DNA of 34,150 bases from Dehalococcoidia bacterium (GTDB lineage Bacteria > Chloroflexota > Dehalococcoidia > GIF9 > AB-539-J10). Below are positions 1 to 8,933 of this stretch, in pieces. Where the stretch lies: NCBI GenBank assembly GCA_004377135.1, contig SOHS01000160.1:1-34150 (forward strand), read 5' to 3'. The notes under the pieces are model-generated. The model was not told where the DNA came from. It worked only from the letters and a program-made list of their open reading frames with translations, and ran no database searches. Made by a program: the position numbers and the translations under genes. Every line of letters begins with the position of its first letter. Position 1 is the stretch's first letter.

Positions 1-2
1 GC

Positions 3-608
3 ATGAGCCAGCGGGATATTGAGTATCAGGAGAAGGTGCTGGAGCGGATACTGGAGGAAACCGGGGGCTGGAAAGTCAAGAAGTGGCTGGAGCCGGAAAT
101 GGAGCAGTTTGCGCTATTGTACCTGCTCAGGCTGGGCAAGAAGAATCTGAACTTCGTCTATACCGGTGGTTGGATAGGCGGCTTCATGCAGGGCGGCACA
201 CCGGATTTCTTGAGTAAATACCGACAGGTCGCTGAAGATGCGACCAGAGAATACCAGGAGAAGGGATTACTGGTGGACTGCGGCGACAATTCAATGATGG
301 GGTCCATGGGCTCCATCAGCGGCGGAGGAAACTGCGGGTGGGAACAGTTCAGTTTTTATGATGTGGCCGACAAGGTATCGACTGCCGCCGCCGTAGAGTG
401 GATGAAGCACTGTATACAAGAAGAAGCCAGGCATAATATCCCGCCCGGGAAGGAAAGCATGTACCTTGCTGTGGGTAAAACGCACGAGGAACTGCAGCAA
501 GATCTGGCCAAGCAGCCAGCCACACACACCTGGCAGCGTAAGATTAAACAGGCGATAGACCCTAATAATCTTGGTGACCGGATGTATCCCACTCTTGACG
601 AGAGGTAA
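3..608 (+). CDS. C-terminal part of FAD-linked oxidase (GlcD/vanillyl-alcohol-oxidase-like), truncated by window start
   Basis: ORF ends with KIKQAIDPNNLGDRMYPTL, typical of the C-terminus of FAD-binding oxidases (K..lDPnnl..p.y); upstream part lies outside the window. Confidence 0.65.
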   Translation: MSQRDIEYQEKVLERILEETGGWKVKKWLEPEMEQFALLYLLRLGKKNLNFVYTGGWIGGFMQGGTPDFLSKYRQVAEDATREYQEKGLLVDCGDNSMMGSMGSISGGGNCGWEQFSFYDVADKVSTAAAVEWMKHCIQEEARHNIPPGKESMYLAVGKTHEELQQDLAKQPATHTWQRKIKQAIDPNNLGDRMYPTLDER

Positions 609-609
609 A

Positions 610-961
610 ATAAGCTAGACGAACTTTTTGCCTTGGAAAACTCAAGCAAAGAATAGAGCGTGTTATTTAACTCTGCTGCCTTGCGTGAGGGTGACTCTGA
701 CCTGTTTCCCTGTTTACGCCAGCGATTCGCCTCCCTTCTAACGTAGCCGAGAAATTCTCTGATGTGCCACTCTTTAAGAAGCCTGATATCGTCAGACCAT
801 GCTTGCTTTTCAGCATACCATAGGAAACGACTCAGAATGCCACGGTAGTGTTCTACCGTGTGGTGGCTTAATCCCTCGGTCTGGTGGGTAAAGAGATAGC
901 CTTTGACCAAAGATTTGAGGGATGTACCTCGCGGTACCTCTAATTTGATTGATTTGAGCAT
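610..961 (-). pseudogene. Tyrosine recombinase/integrase N-terminal (core-binding, SAM-like) remnant; catalytic domain missing
   Basis: Minus-strand ORF 356..961 starts MLKSIKLEVPRGTSLKSLVKGYLFTHQTEGLSHHTVEHYRGILSRFLWYAEKQ, integrase N-domain-like; no R..HxxR..Y catalytic region follows and the ORF runs antisense into the FAD oxidase. Confidence 0.6.
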
Positions 962-1072
962 AATTCATTGCGCGGACCCGCCCCAGAAAAGACCATGAGG
1001 TCTAAACCCTTACTTATTCATATTTAGTTTCCTAAGAGAGCCATGAGATCTAAATCTCTTGTTTCCAGTTTA

Positions 1073-1148
1073 TGGTCGGGGTGAGAGGATTTGAACCTCC
1101 GACCTCATGGTCCCAAACCATGCGCGCTAGCCGCTGCGCCACACCCCG
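1073..1148 (-). tRNA. tRNA-Pro(TGG), CCA encoded
   Basis: Reverse complement cggggtgtggcgcagcggctagcgcgcatggtttgggaccatgaggtcggaggttcaaatcctctcaccccgacca folds as cloverleaf; anticodon loop TTTGGGA. Confidence 0.95.
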
Positions 1149-1211
1149 TATAGCTAAGTATTATAGTAGGTAAGCAGAATTGAAGCAATCAAACTTGCTC
1201 ATTAGAAGAAA

Positions 1212-2147
1212 TCAAGTTGAAAAACAGGCTACCTTTGCCTTGAGTTTGGCATATTCTTCATTTACATGCTCTTGAATTTTTTCAATCTCCTCATCCAGCA
1301 AATGACGGAACCGGCCTTGCGTCTTCAAGTATTCCTCGACCGGTTTAAGCTTGGGGCGATCAATATTTAATTTATACCGGCCATTTTCCACTTCATAGAG
1401 AGGGAAGATGCCTGTCTCTACGGCAAGCCGACCTATCTCAATCGCTAAATCAGTGGCATGTCTCCAGCCTGTTGGGCAAGGAGAGAATATATGGACATAA
1501 GCTGGCCCTTTGATATCCCCACCCTTTTTAACCTTGTTCATCAAATCGAAAGGATAGCCGGGAGAGGCTGTGGCTACGTAAGGGATATTATGGGCGACAG
1601 CAATTTCAGGCAGGTTCTTCTTCCAGGTGGTCTGGCCAATGCTCAGCTTGCCCGCAGGTGCCGTGGTAGTCGAAGCTCCATAAGGAGTAGCACTTGACCT
1701 CTGGATCCCGGTATTCATATAGGCTTCGTTATCAAAACAGAGATACAAAAAGTCATGGTTTCTTTCAAATGCTCCAGACAAAGCTTGAATTCCTATGTCA
1801 GTTGTCCCGCCGTCTCCAGCCACAGCCACACATTTGATATTCTTCTCAGGCGTCTTGCCCTTCTTCATCAAAATCTTTAATCCTGCTTCTATGCCCGAAG
1901 CTGTGGCAGCAGTGTTCTCAAACAGTGTATGTATCCAAGGAACCCTCCATGAGGTGACGGGAAGTGGCGAAGTACAGACCTCCGTGCACCCGGTAGCATT
2001 GGCAATTATTACATGCCTTCCCAATGCTTTGCAGGCAAGCCTCAGTGCCAAAGCTTCGCCACAGCCAGTACAAAACGTATGCCCCTGAGCTAGAAACTCC
2101 TCGGTTGTTACGAAGTTTTTGCCAAACTTTATAGATTGCCCCTCCAT
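1212..2147 (-). CDS. porB: Pyruvate/2-oxoacid:ferredoxin oxidoreductase beta subunit (TPP-binding)
   Basis: HTFCTGCGEALALRLACKALG and GDGGTTDIGIQALSGAFERNHDFLYLCFDNEAYMNTGIQRSSATP motifs; operon context. Confidence 0.93.
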   Translation of the reverse strand: MEGQSIKFGKNFVTTEEFLAQGHTFCTGCGEALALRLACKALGRHVIIANATGCTEVCTSPLPVTSWRVPWIHTLFENTAATASGIEAGLKILMKKGKTPEKNIKCVAVAGDGGTTDIGIQALSGAFERNHDFLYLCFDNEAYMNTGIQRSSATPYGASTTTAPAGKLSIGQTTWKKNLPEIAVAHNIPYVATASPGYPFDLMNKVKKGGDIKGPAYVHIFSPCPTGWRHATDLAIEIGRLAVETGIFPLYEVENGRYKLNIDRPKLKPVEEYLKTQGRFRHLLDEEIEKIQEHVNEEYAKLKAKVACFST

Positions 2148-2150
2148 TTC

Positions 2151-3347
2151 TTACCCCCTTATGTCTGTTACCTTGCCTCTTATGCCCACTGTCTCATATA
2201 ATTCCTCTGACCCATTTTCCGCGATTTCTCGACCCCGGTCAATAACATACTCAAAATCCTTTGCCGACATGTCCCTTCCACCTAAACCACCTATAAAACT
2301 CACAACCTTTGGCCTTTGCTTTTCATCATATAAGGTTGACCTGATTTCAGAAGAAACTGGTCCTCCCGGACCCCCGAAGGAGATACAACGGTCAAAAACG
2401 ATAAGAATTTCGGCACTCTTCACCGCCTGGCGAAGTTCCTTGAATGGGAAAGGTCTCCAAAGACGCAAGTTGATAAGTCCTACAGATTCTCCTCTATCCT
2501 TCTTCGCATCTATGACAGTCTTTGCTGTTTCACTAAAACTTCCCATAGTCAGAAGCAACGTTTTAGCTCCTTCTGTTTTATAGGGTTCGACGGGGTGATA
2601 ATAGCGGCCAAAGATGTCTCCTAATTCTTCGAACCCCTTAATTACCACTGCCTTGGATTTCCTGAGAGCCACCTCCTGAGCCACCTTCGCCTCCGAATAT
2701 ACGTCGGGCGGCGCGAACGCCCCAAGGGTCATCGGCTTATCGGGATCTAAAGCAAAAGGATAGTGAAACTTGGGGAGAAATTTATCCACTTCTTCTTGCT
2801 CTGGCAAAATAACCGGCTCTGTTACGTGAGTGAGGTGAAATCCGTCCAAATGAACCATGACTGGCAAAAGAACTCCTGCGTCTTCACCAACACGAAATGC
2901 CCAAAGAGTCATATCAAATGCCTCCTGGCTATTCTGGCAAAATACCTGGATCCAGCCGGTATCCCTGACAGACATGGCATCGGAGTGGTCTCCCCAAATA
3001 CTCAGCGGTGCGGATAAAGCTCGGTTGGCCACCGTCATAACCACTGGCAGTCGCATGGCTGAGGCGACGTATAGGACATTGTGCATATATTCCAATCCTG
3101 GACCTGCAGTGGCAGTGAAAGTTCTTGCCCCTACCGCAGCAGCTCCAACGCAGGTGCTCATGGCTGAGTGCTCCGATTCAACCGGTATATAAGCTGCGTC
3201 TAATTCTCCATTAGCTACCATCTCGGCAAGCCGCTCAGGGATATGTGTCTGGGGCGTTATAGGATACGCTGCAATAACATCAACGTCAGCCATCCTGGCT
3301 GCTTCGGCAGCAGCATGTGAGGCCTCTAACCCTATTCTTTCACTCAT
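2151..3347 (-). CDS. porA: Pyruvate/2-oxoacid:ferredoxin oxidoreductase alpha subunit
   Basis: AAYPITPQTHIPERLAEMVANGELDAAYIPVESEHSAMSTCVGAAAVGARTFTATAGPGLEYM motif. Confidence 0.93.
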   Translation of the reverse strand: MSERIGLEASHAAAEAARMADVDVIAAYPITPQTHIPERLAEMVANGELDAAYIPVESEHSAMSTCVGAAAVGARTFTATAGPGLEYMHNVLYVASAMRLPVVMTVANRALSAPLSIWGDHSDAMSVRDTGWIQVFCQNSQEAFDMTLWAFRVGEDAGVLLPVMVHLDGFHLTHVTEPVILPEQEEVDKFLPKFHYPFALDPDKPMTLGAFAPPDVYSEAKVAQEVALRKSKAVVIKGFEELGDIFGRYYHPVEPYKTEGAKTLLLTMGSFSETAKTVIDAKKDRGESVGLINLRLWRPFPFKELRQAVKSAEILIVFDRCISFGGPGGPVSSEIRSTLYDEKQRPKVVSFIGGLGGRDMSAKDFEYVIDRGREIAENGSEELYETVGIRGKVTDIRG

Positions 3348-3652
3348 TTTTCCTCCTCCTCTATCATAGTTATAGCCCCCTTAGGACACACTTTGGCACA
3401 AATGCCGCAGCCTTTACAGTAGAAAAGGTCGTTTTCATAGTATCCATCCTCGAGAGGCTTTATGGCTGCATCAGGACAATGAAGCCAACATAGGCCACAT
3501 TTGTTACATTTTTCTTTATCAACTATCGGCCTTTGGGTCCTCCAATCTCCTGTCTCACGCAGCGCAGCATTCCCTGCTTCTGTAATCACATTGCCAACTT
3601 CCATGTCTCTCCAGGTAAAATCAGGCCCCGTTTTTAGCCTCTTCTCCGTCAT
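3344..3652 (-). CDS. porD: Pyruvate/2-oxoacid:ferredoxin oxidoreductase delta subunit, 2x[4Fe-4S] ferredoxin
   Basis: CNKCGLCWLHCPDAAI and CKGCGICAKVCPKGAI motifs; stop overlaps the next start. Confidence 0.93.
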   Translation of the reverse strand: MTEKRLKTGPDFTWRDMEVGNVITEAGNAALRETGDWRTQRPIVDKEKCNKCGLCWLHCPDAAIKPLEDGYYENDLFYCKGCGICAKVCPKGAITMIEEEEK

Positions 3653-3655
3653 TCC

Positions 3656-4213
3656 TTACTCCTTTATTACAATTTCCTTGTAAGCCCTTTCCACTGCCTC
3701 GATATTTCCCTTAGCCCGTGCCCCAAAGCGCTCCTGCAATTGCTCAACCAGTGATTCCATCTTGACCATCTCGGTAATTTTTAGCAGTGCGCCTATCATA
3801 GCGGTGTTAGTGATGGGCACCCCGATAGTTTCTCCGGCGATTTTCTTAGCGTTAACTGTAGCTACAGGCCACTTATACCCAAATTCAGACTTCAGTTCAG
3901 CGGGCGATTTCCTGGAATTGATGATAACCTTGCCCGTATCCTTGAGCCCTGAGGTCACATCTACAGCACGAAGCAGCCCTGGGTCGAGCACAACTACTAC
4001 ATCAGGCTCATAGATAGGCGTTCTGGTCCTGATAGATTCATTGCTTATCCTCAGGAAAGCAAGGACTGGCGCTCCCCTCCTCTCGGGGCCAAAGCTAGGG
4101 AATGACTGAGCATATTTCCCTTCGCTTATAGCAGCACGAGCAACTAATTCTGCTGAAGTCACTGCTCCCATCCCTCCCCGACCATGCCATCTTACCTCAA
4201 GAAGCTCAGCCAT
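3656..4213 (-). CDS. porC: Pyruvate/2-oxoacid:ferredoxin oxidoreductase gamma subunit
   Basis: EVRWHGRGGMGAVTSAELVARAA and FPSFGPERRGAPVLAFLRIS motifs. Confidence 0.93.
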   Translation of the reverse strand: MAELLEVRWHGRGGMGAVTSAELVARAAISEGKYAQSFPSFGPERRGAPVLAFLRISNESIRTRTPIYEPDVVVVLDPGLLRAVDVTSGLKDTGKVIINSRKSPAELKSEFGYKWPVATVNAKKIAGETIGVPITNTAMIGALLKITEMVKMESLVEQLQERFGARAKGNIEAVERAYKEIVIKE

Positions 4214-4400
4214 AACTTAACACCTCCCTATTATACAAAGAGATTGCTCAGTTTTGATTTCTTGTTCCATTCTGGGTATTTTTGTAGCTGCTTGATTTAC
4301 CAGGTCCGGTCTCCCACTAGACTCTCACCTCACCAAATCTGTGATTTTGTGGGGCAAAATAAATTGGGCAACTACATTTTTAAACAGCCTAATTACAAAC

Positions 4401-4472
4401 TGCCCCTGAAGGGACTCGAACCCTTGCACCTGGCTCCGGAGGCCAGCGCTCTCTCCTCTGAGCTACAGGGGC
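4401..4472 (-). tRNA. tRNA-Arg(CCG)
   Basis: Reverse complement gcccctgtagctcagaggagagagcgctggcctccggagccaggtgcaagggttcgagtcccttcaggggca; anticodon loop CTCCGGA. Confidence 0.93.
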
Positions 4473-4494
4473 TGCTTAATTCTCACATAGTGTA

Positions 4495-5502
4495 TCACAA
4501 ACCAATTCCTGAATTAAATAAGGCATAAGCGCCAAGGATATAGAGCACGATTAAAGCGGGGGCATACCAGCTAGCTACCCGAAAAACTTTGCGCCTTTGC
4601 CGAAACCTCAGCCCGACAATAACCAGAAGGCTCATCATCACTGCTACAGCGGCAATAATAAGATGACTTTTCGATACTGCGGAAAGAATAAACCCCTGAC
4701 CATAGGCAAGGTCAACCGGGACAATCATAGCAATATCAAGCATATTGGCGCCTAATATATCAGCCACTGCCAAATCTATGGCACCCATACGGAGGGCAGT
4801 AATAGCAACCACTAACTCCGGTGCCGAGGTAGTAATCGCCAGAAATAAAGTCCCGACAAATGTGCTACCCCAACCAGTAGTCTCAGTGATTTCATCACCA
4901 ATGAATGACAGCCATATTCCAGCAGCAATCACTGCTGCTGCCGCCAGAGCAAATCTGATGCACACTGTTCTTGTAGTAAACTTATCGTACCGGAGAGCGG
5001 TAGTTGGAGCAGCATGCACTCTCTGCCCGCGTTCGCGTCGTAACATCCACCACATCCCCAGCAAATACAGTATAAGAATAACAATGCTTGGTATCCCTAT
5101 CCAGCCCGACTCCAAAAAAGGAAATCTGCCTGCGGCGATTATGCCTGCGGCGGCAATGGCAATGAGCAATGCTCCCCAGCCAGCCGTTATCACATGCCTC
5201 GGGCTTGCCAGGGATAAGACCGGGGTACGCGAGTGAAGAATATCGAGTACAGCTAAGATAGAAAGGTTGAAACAACAGCTTCCAAGAAGCGTGCCCAAAG
5301 CTAAATCAGCCGAGTGAACCAGTGCTACAGAACTGACTGCAGTGACAAGTTCCGGCATGGTGGTAATAGCAGCAATAAGCACCAGCCCTATCCATATCCG
5401 CCCCAAGCCCGTCTTCTCGGCGATAGCATCCCCATATTGAGCTAGCTTTGTGCCGGCAAATAAGATAACGGCCAGGCAGAGAACAAACTTGAACCAAATC
5501 AA
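4495..5502 (-). CDS. Sodium/calcium exchanger family (CaCA) membrane protein
   Basis: Two homologous repeats with TTMPELVTAVSS and TTSAPELVVAITALRMG; multiple TM segments. Confidence 0.88.
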   Translation of the reverse strand: MIWFKFVLCLAVILFAGTKLAQYGDAIAEKTGLGRIWIGLVLIAAITTMPELVTAVSSVALVHSADLALGTLLGSCCFNLSILAVLDILHSRTPVLSLASPRHVITAGWGALLIAIAAAGIIAAGRFPFLESGWIGIPSIVILILYLLGMWWMLRRERGQRVHAAPTTALRYDKFTTRTVCIRFALAAAAVIAAGIWLSFIGDEITETTGWGSTFVGTLFLAITTSAPELVVAITALRMGAIDLAVADILGANMLDIAMIVPVDLAYGQGFILSAVSKSHLIIAAVAVMMSLLVIVGLRFRQRRKVFRVASWYAPALIVLYILGAYALFNSGIGL

Positions 5503-5594
5503 AGACTGCTCCTGTAACCTAGTAAAGTAGTGTAATCATACTACATAGGAGGGAAGCCTGCCAAGAATCATCTAATCAAGGATACCCTGTATGG

Positions 5595-5600
5595 TATAAT
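5595..5600 (+). promoter_or_regulatory. Possible -10 box (TATAAT) of the original tRNA-Ser promoter, now upstream of the tRNA half
   Basis: TATAAT 15 nt upstream of the tRNA-Ser 5' half; no clear -35 seen. Confidence 0.4.
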
Positions 5601-5615
5601 TGGCTATGCAATCAA

Positions 5616-5654
5616 GGAGAGGTGACCGAGTGGTTTATGGTGCCGCTCTCGAAA
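5616..5654 (+). repeat. Truncated tRNA-Ser(CGA) 5' half, putative left attachment site
   Basis: ggagaggtgaccgagtggtttatggtgccgctctcgaaa, 39/39 identical to 11477..11515; no 3' half follows. Confidence 0.88.
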
Positions 5655-5772
5655 TTTGTCAGCAGTTGTCACGAACGGTCACTTTACGTTCAAATTAGAA
5701 CTTTTGTGTCAATCACCCGAAACCCGTTTTGTTCGTAAAATACCAACTGGTAACAACCAGTTTCACTATGTC

Positions 5773-5794
5773 TATTAGCAAATTATTAGCAAAA
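5773..5794 (+). repeat. 22-bp direct repeat, left copy (subterminal in island)
   Basis: tattagcaaattattagcaaaa, identical to 11416..11437. Confidence 0.8.
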
Positions 5795-6155
5795 TTCTAG
5801 CTTTGGTTTATGCGTGAGACAATGACAACAAGGGACTAACAACATACCATAGCAATAAAAACAGCAACGTGGATAACAACTATATATCTAACTAGACGTG
5901 ATATGGAATTTTCAGCTAGGGATTGATGTAGTGTTGAGATGTCTGTGGACAGTGAAGTTTGAGGACGGCTTGAGGCTGTATTGTAGGATTGAACAATCCG
6001 CTATTTTGCCACGCCAGAGTCAACAAGACAGGCGTTCGCGTGATTTCATCCTCACGTGTACTCTGGCAGAAAGGACGTCGCATATCTGACCCCGAATCAT
6101 ATTTGCCCGTTTATGTGTTTAATCGGAGTTCAGAAGCAGATATTTGTGCGGGTGC

Positions 6156-7121
6156 TCACATTCTAGTGAAAGTCCGTTTGCCTTTGAGATGCCGATATAT
6201 TTTATTGAAATCCATGGTATACTCGAGGTCGTCAACTTCTATTTTTCTCTGACCTTTGATATCGATATTATGTATAATTAATAGCTCTTCATTGAAATGA
6301 GATGCTTGTACAATATTAATACCGGACGGTGCCCATAGGCCCGAGCCTCCCCAAAACTTAGTCCCACTAATTGTGTGAACGCCGACAGAATTACATGCAA
6401 TAGTCCAGACTTGATTCGTTGCAGAACGCGACGATAAAAGCATATCCCAGAGCATCCCATAGTATGTGTCAGTATGAATATTCATCGTCGGATATTCCCT
6501 CGTACCTGTTCCCTTCCAAGATGCGACCTGCACAACTGCGTCAATTTGGTCAATCTTAGAGTATTCCTGTAACAATTGTGAAAAGCAATAATCATAACAG
6601 GTCGTAAATCCAAATCTTCCCCATTTCGTGTCTATCACGAGTCTATCATCTAGACCCGATCTGGTATAGATCTTTTCTATTCCTGGTAGCATGATTTTGT
6701 CGTAGATATAATCTTCTTTCATATAATCAACGGTTCTATTCAAGATATAGGTAGAATTGAGATATTTCCTGTGATGGCCACTAGAGCCCTTCCTAATATT
6801 ATTGAAGACAATGTAGTTAAGGTCATCATCAAGCATTGGGAAAAGCATATCTGTAATCCAGTCATGGTGCCTTTCAATTACAGCTGAATTCATATAGTCC
6901 CTGCATTCCTGTTGGTTCTCCCAGAAATAACCGGACAAACAAAACTCAGGGAAAACGACCATATTAACTTTCTTTTCTTTGAAAACCGCCATCGTCTCAA
7001 GGATCTTCCTTTTGTTTCTTTCTATTCCAGGAACTACCGCATGAATATTCGCTATTCCAATGGATAGAGAGTTTTCGCCCGGGGCAAATGCTCGCTCTCT
7101 GATACTAATACTACTACTCAT
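6156..7121 (-). CDS. Carbon-nitrogen hydrolase (nitrilase superfamily)
   Basis: Glu in MVVFPEFCLSGYF, Lys in IYDKIMLPG, Cys in GFTTCYDYCFSQLL: apparent E-K-C triad. Confidence 0.8.
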   Translation of the reverse strand: MSSSISIRERAFAPGENSLSIGIANIHAVVPGIERNKRKILETMAVFKEKKVNMVVFPEFCLSGYFWENQQECRDYMNSAVIERHHDWITDMLFPMLDDDLNYIVFNNIRKGSSGHHRKYLNSTYILNRTVDYMKEDYIYDKIMLPGIEKIYTRSGLDDRLVIDTKWGRFGFTTCYDYCFSQLLQEYSKIDQIDAVVQVASWKGTGTREYPTMNIHTDTYYGMLWDMLLSSRSATNQVWTIACNSVGVHTISGTKFWGGSGLWAPSGINIVQASHFNEELLIIHNIDIKGQRKIEVDDLEYTMDFNKIYRHLKGKRTFTRM

Positions 7122-7274
7122 GATATTACCTCTATACCGCAGGTCTCATATTGTAGGCTAATCCTCTCAAAAGTACAAAGCCCTCCCTGTAAATAATCAA
7201 AATCTTATTCTTCATTCAAACACAATGGCTTATCGCAAGGGTATCGATTGGATCCAATATAGAGAATTATAGGA

Positions 7275-7463
7275 TTAGTGATGCTGGGATATAGTAATGG
7301 TGACAGTGTCCCCAGGCTTAACCACAGCTGGACTTACAATTAGGTTGGCTACTACAAATCCAGCCGGGCTATTGGTCAAAACCATGATGCCTATGATGAT
7401 GAAAAGCCCCACAAGCCAAGCTAACCCACCAATTAGCAACTTCTTTTTCACCGCCTTGTTCAT
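7275..7463 (-). CDS. Small membrane-anchored protein with a truncated CARDB-like stretch
   Basis: N-terminal TM segment followed by NLIVSPAVVKPGDTVTITI, resembling the first strand of CARDB-like domains. Confidence 0.4.
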   Translation of the reverse strand: MNKAVKKKLLIGGLAWLVGLFIIIGIMVLTNSPAGFVVANLIVSPAVVKPGDTVTITISQHH

Positions 7464-7826
7464 AATAGAATCATAATCTGACTAGACTTCAAATAGGTTA
7501 CCATCGTGTGATATTAAACGGGTTAGTAGAGGTCGATGGAGGTCGTTTTGATGGAGATTAAGCAGGCTCGGTCTCCCTCTCAAATATGATTAAACGTTAC
7601 GGATTTACTTCAGGACACTCTTCTTGTTGGCAGGGTTAAACCTATCTTATAACTTAGTAGATTGATTATAATTTTTATCTATACAAGATGTTGATTAGGT
7701 CCGAACGAAATTATCAGAGAATAAGTTTAAAATATTTTAAAATAAAGCGTTTTTACGTTATTGTATAATCATCAAACATTTGGCACCGAACGCGACTAAT
7801 AAATAGATTAGGAGACATATATAAAA

Positions 7827-8834
7827 ATGGAAAATAAGAACCCGAAGAAGATGCGTACAATCACTCTTGAAGAGCATTATGCAACCCCGGCTTTCATGGA
7901 AGCCTCAAAACACCGTCTGAGGGACCAGGCGAAAAAGTTATCAGACCGAGGTCCGGGACCAACGCTCATTGATAGACTATGTGATCTTGGTGATTTAAGG
8001 ATCGAAGAGATGGATGCCGCAGGTATTGATATGCAGGTTTTGTCGCTAACTTCTCCAGGTGTCCAGCAGATGGAGGCGGCTGAAGCAGTGGTGATCGCCC
8101 ATGAACAAAATGATTATCTGGCAGATCGTGTGAAGTATTATCCAGAACGGTTCGTGGGATTTGCAGCTTTGCCGACTCCAGTTCCAGACCAAGCGGCCGA
8201 GGAGTTAGAACGTACAGTAAGTAAATATGGTTTCAAAGGGGCAGCCATCATGGGTCACACCCGGGGGCGCTACCTGGATGATGAATTCTTCAGGCCAATC
8301 CTAGAAAGTGCCTCCGTGCTCAAAGTTCCGATCTATATTCATCCAACACCACCTCCCCAAAAGGTCATCGAGGCCTCTTATACTGGAAATTATACGCCAA
8401 ACGTGGCAGTATTGTTATCGACCATGGCCTGGGGCTGGCATATTGAAACTGCAATACACTCCCTGCGTCTTGTCGCCAGCGGAGCATTTGACCGTTATCC
8501 AGATCTACAGATTTTGATTGGACATCTGGGTGAAGCTATTCCGTTCATGCTTTCGAGAATTGATCAAAAATTATCCAGGGAACAGACGCATCTGGAACGA
8601 TCTGCTGGAGCCTATTTCCGCGAGAACTTCTCTTACACCTTCAGTGGTTTCAATTATCTCCCAGCTTTTCTCGACCTACTACTTCAGGTCGGAGTCGACC
8701 GGATCCTATTCTCCGCGGATTATCCTTATGCGTCGATGGAGTCAGCGCGAAATTTCTTGGACCAACTCCCAGTGAGCCCTGCCGACAAAGAGCAAATCGC
8801 CCATGGTAATGCTGCGCGCCTTCTGCAGATTTAA
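7827..8834 (+). CDS. Amidohydrolase 2 family, gamma-resorcylate/dihydroxybenzoate decarboxylase-like
   Basis: TITLEEHYATP N-terminal metal motif, IYIHPTPPP, QILIGHLGEAIPFMLSRID, RILFSADYPYAS. Confidence 0.83.
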   Translation: MENKNPKKMRTITLEEHYATPAFMEASKHRLRDQAKKLSDRGPGPTLIDRLCDLGDLRIEEMDAAGIDMQVLSLTSPGVQQMEAAEAVVIAHEQNDYLADRVKYYPERFVGFAALPTPVPDQAAEELERTVSKYGFKGAAIMGHTRGRYLDDEFFRPILESASVLKVPIYIHPTPPPQKVIEASYTGNYTPNVAVLLSTMAWGWHIETAIHSLRLVASGAFDRYPDLQILIGHLGEAIPFMLSRIDQKLSREQTHLERSAGAYFRENFSYTFSGFNYLPAFLDLLLQVGVDRILFSADYPYASMESARNFLDQLPVSPADKEQIAHGNAARLLQI

Positions 8835-8933
8835 ATCAGATAGCTCATAAACTCTGTAAAATGGATAATTAGATAACATCTGTTGAGTTAATCGGACAAT
8901 AAGGTCATACGTACTTATTCATATTTGCAAATG

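Noticed and set aside
356-608. C-terminal part of the minus-strand 201-aa ORF
   Set aside because: Antisense of the FAD oxidase; only the N-terminal part resembles an integrase.
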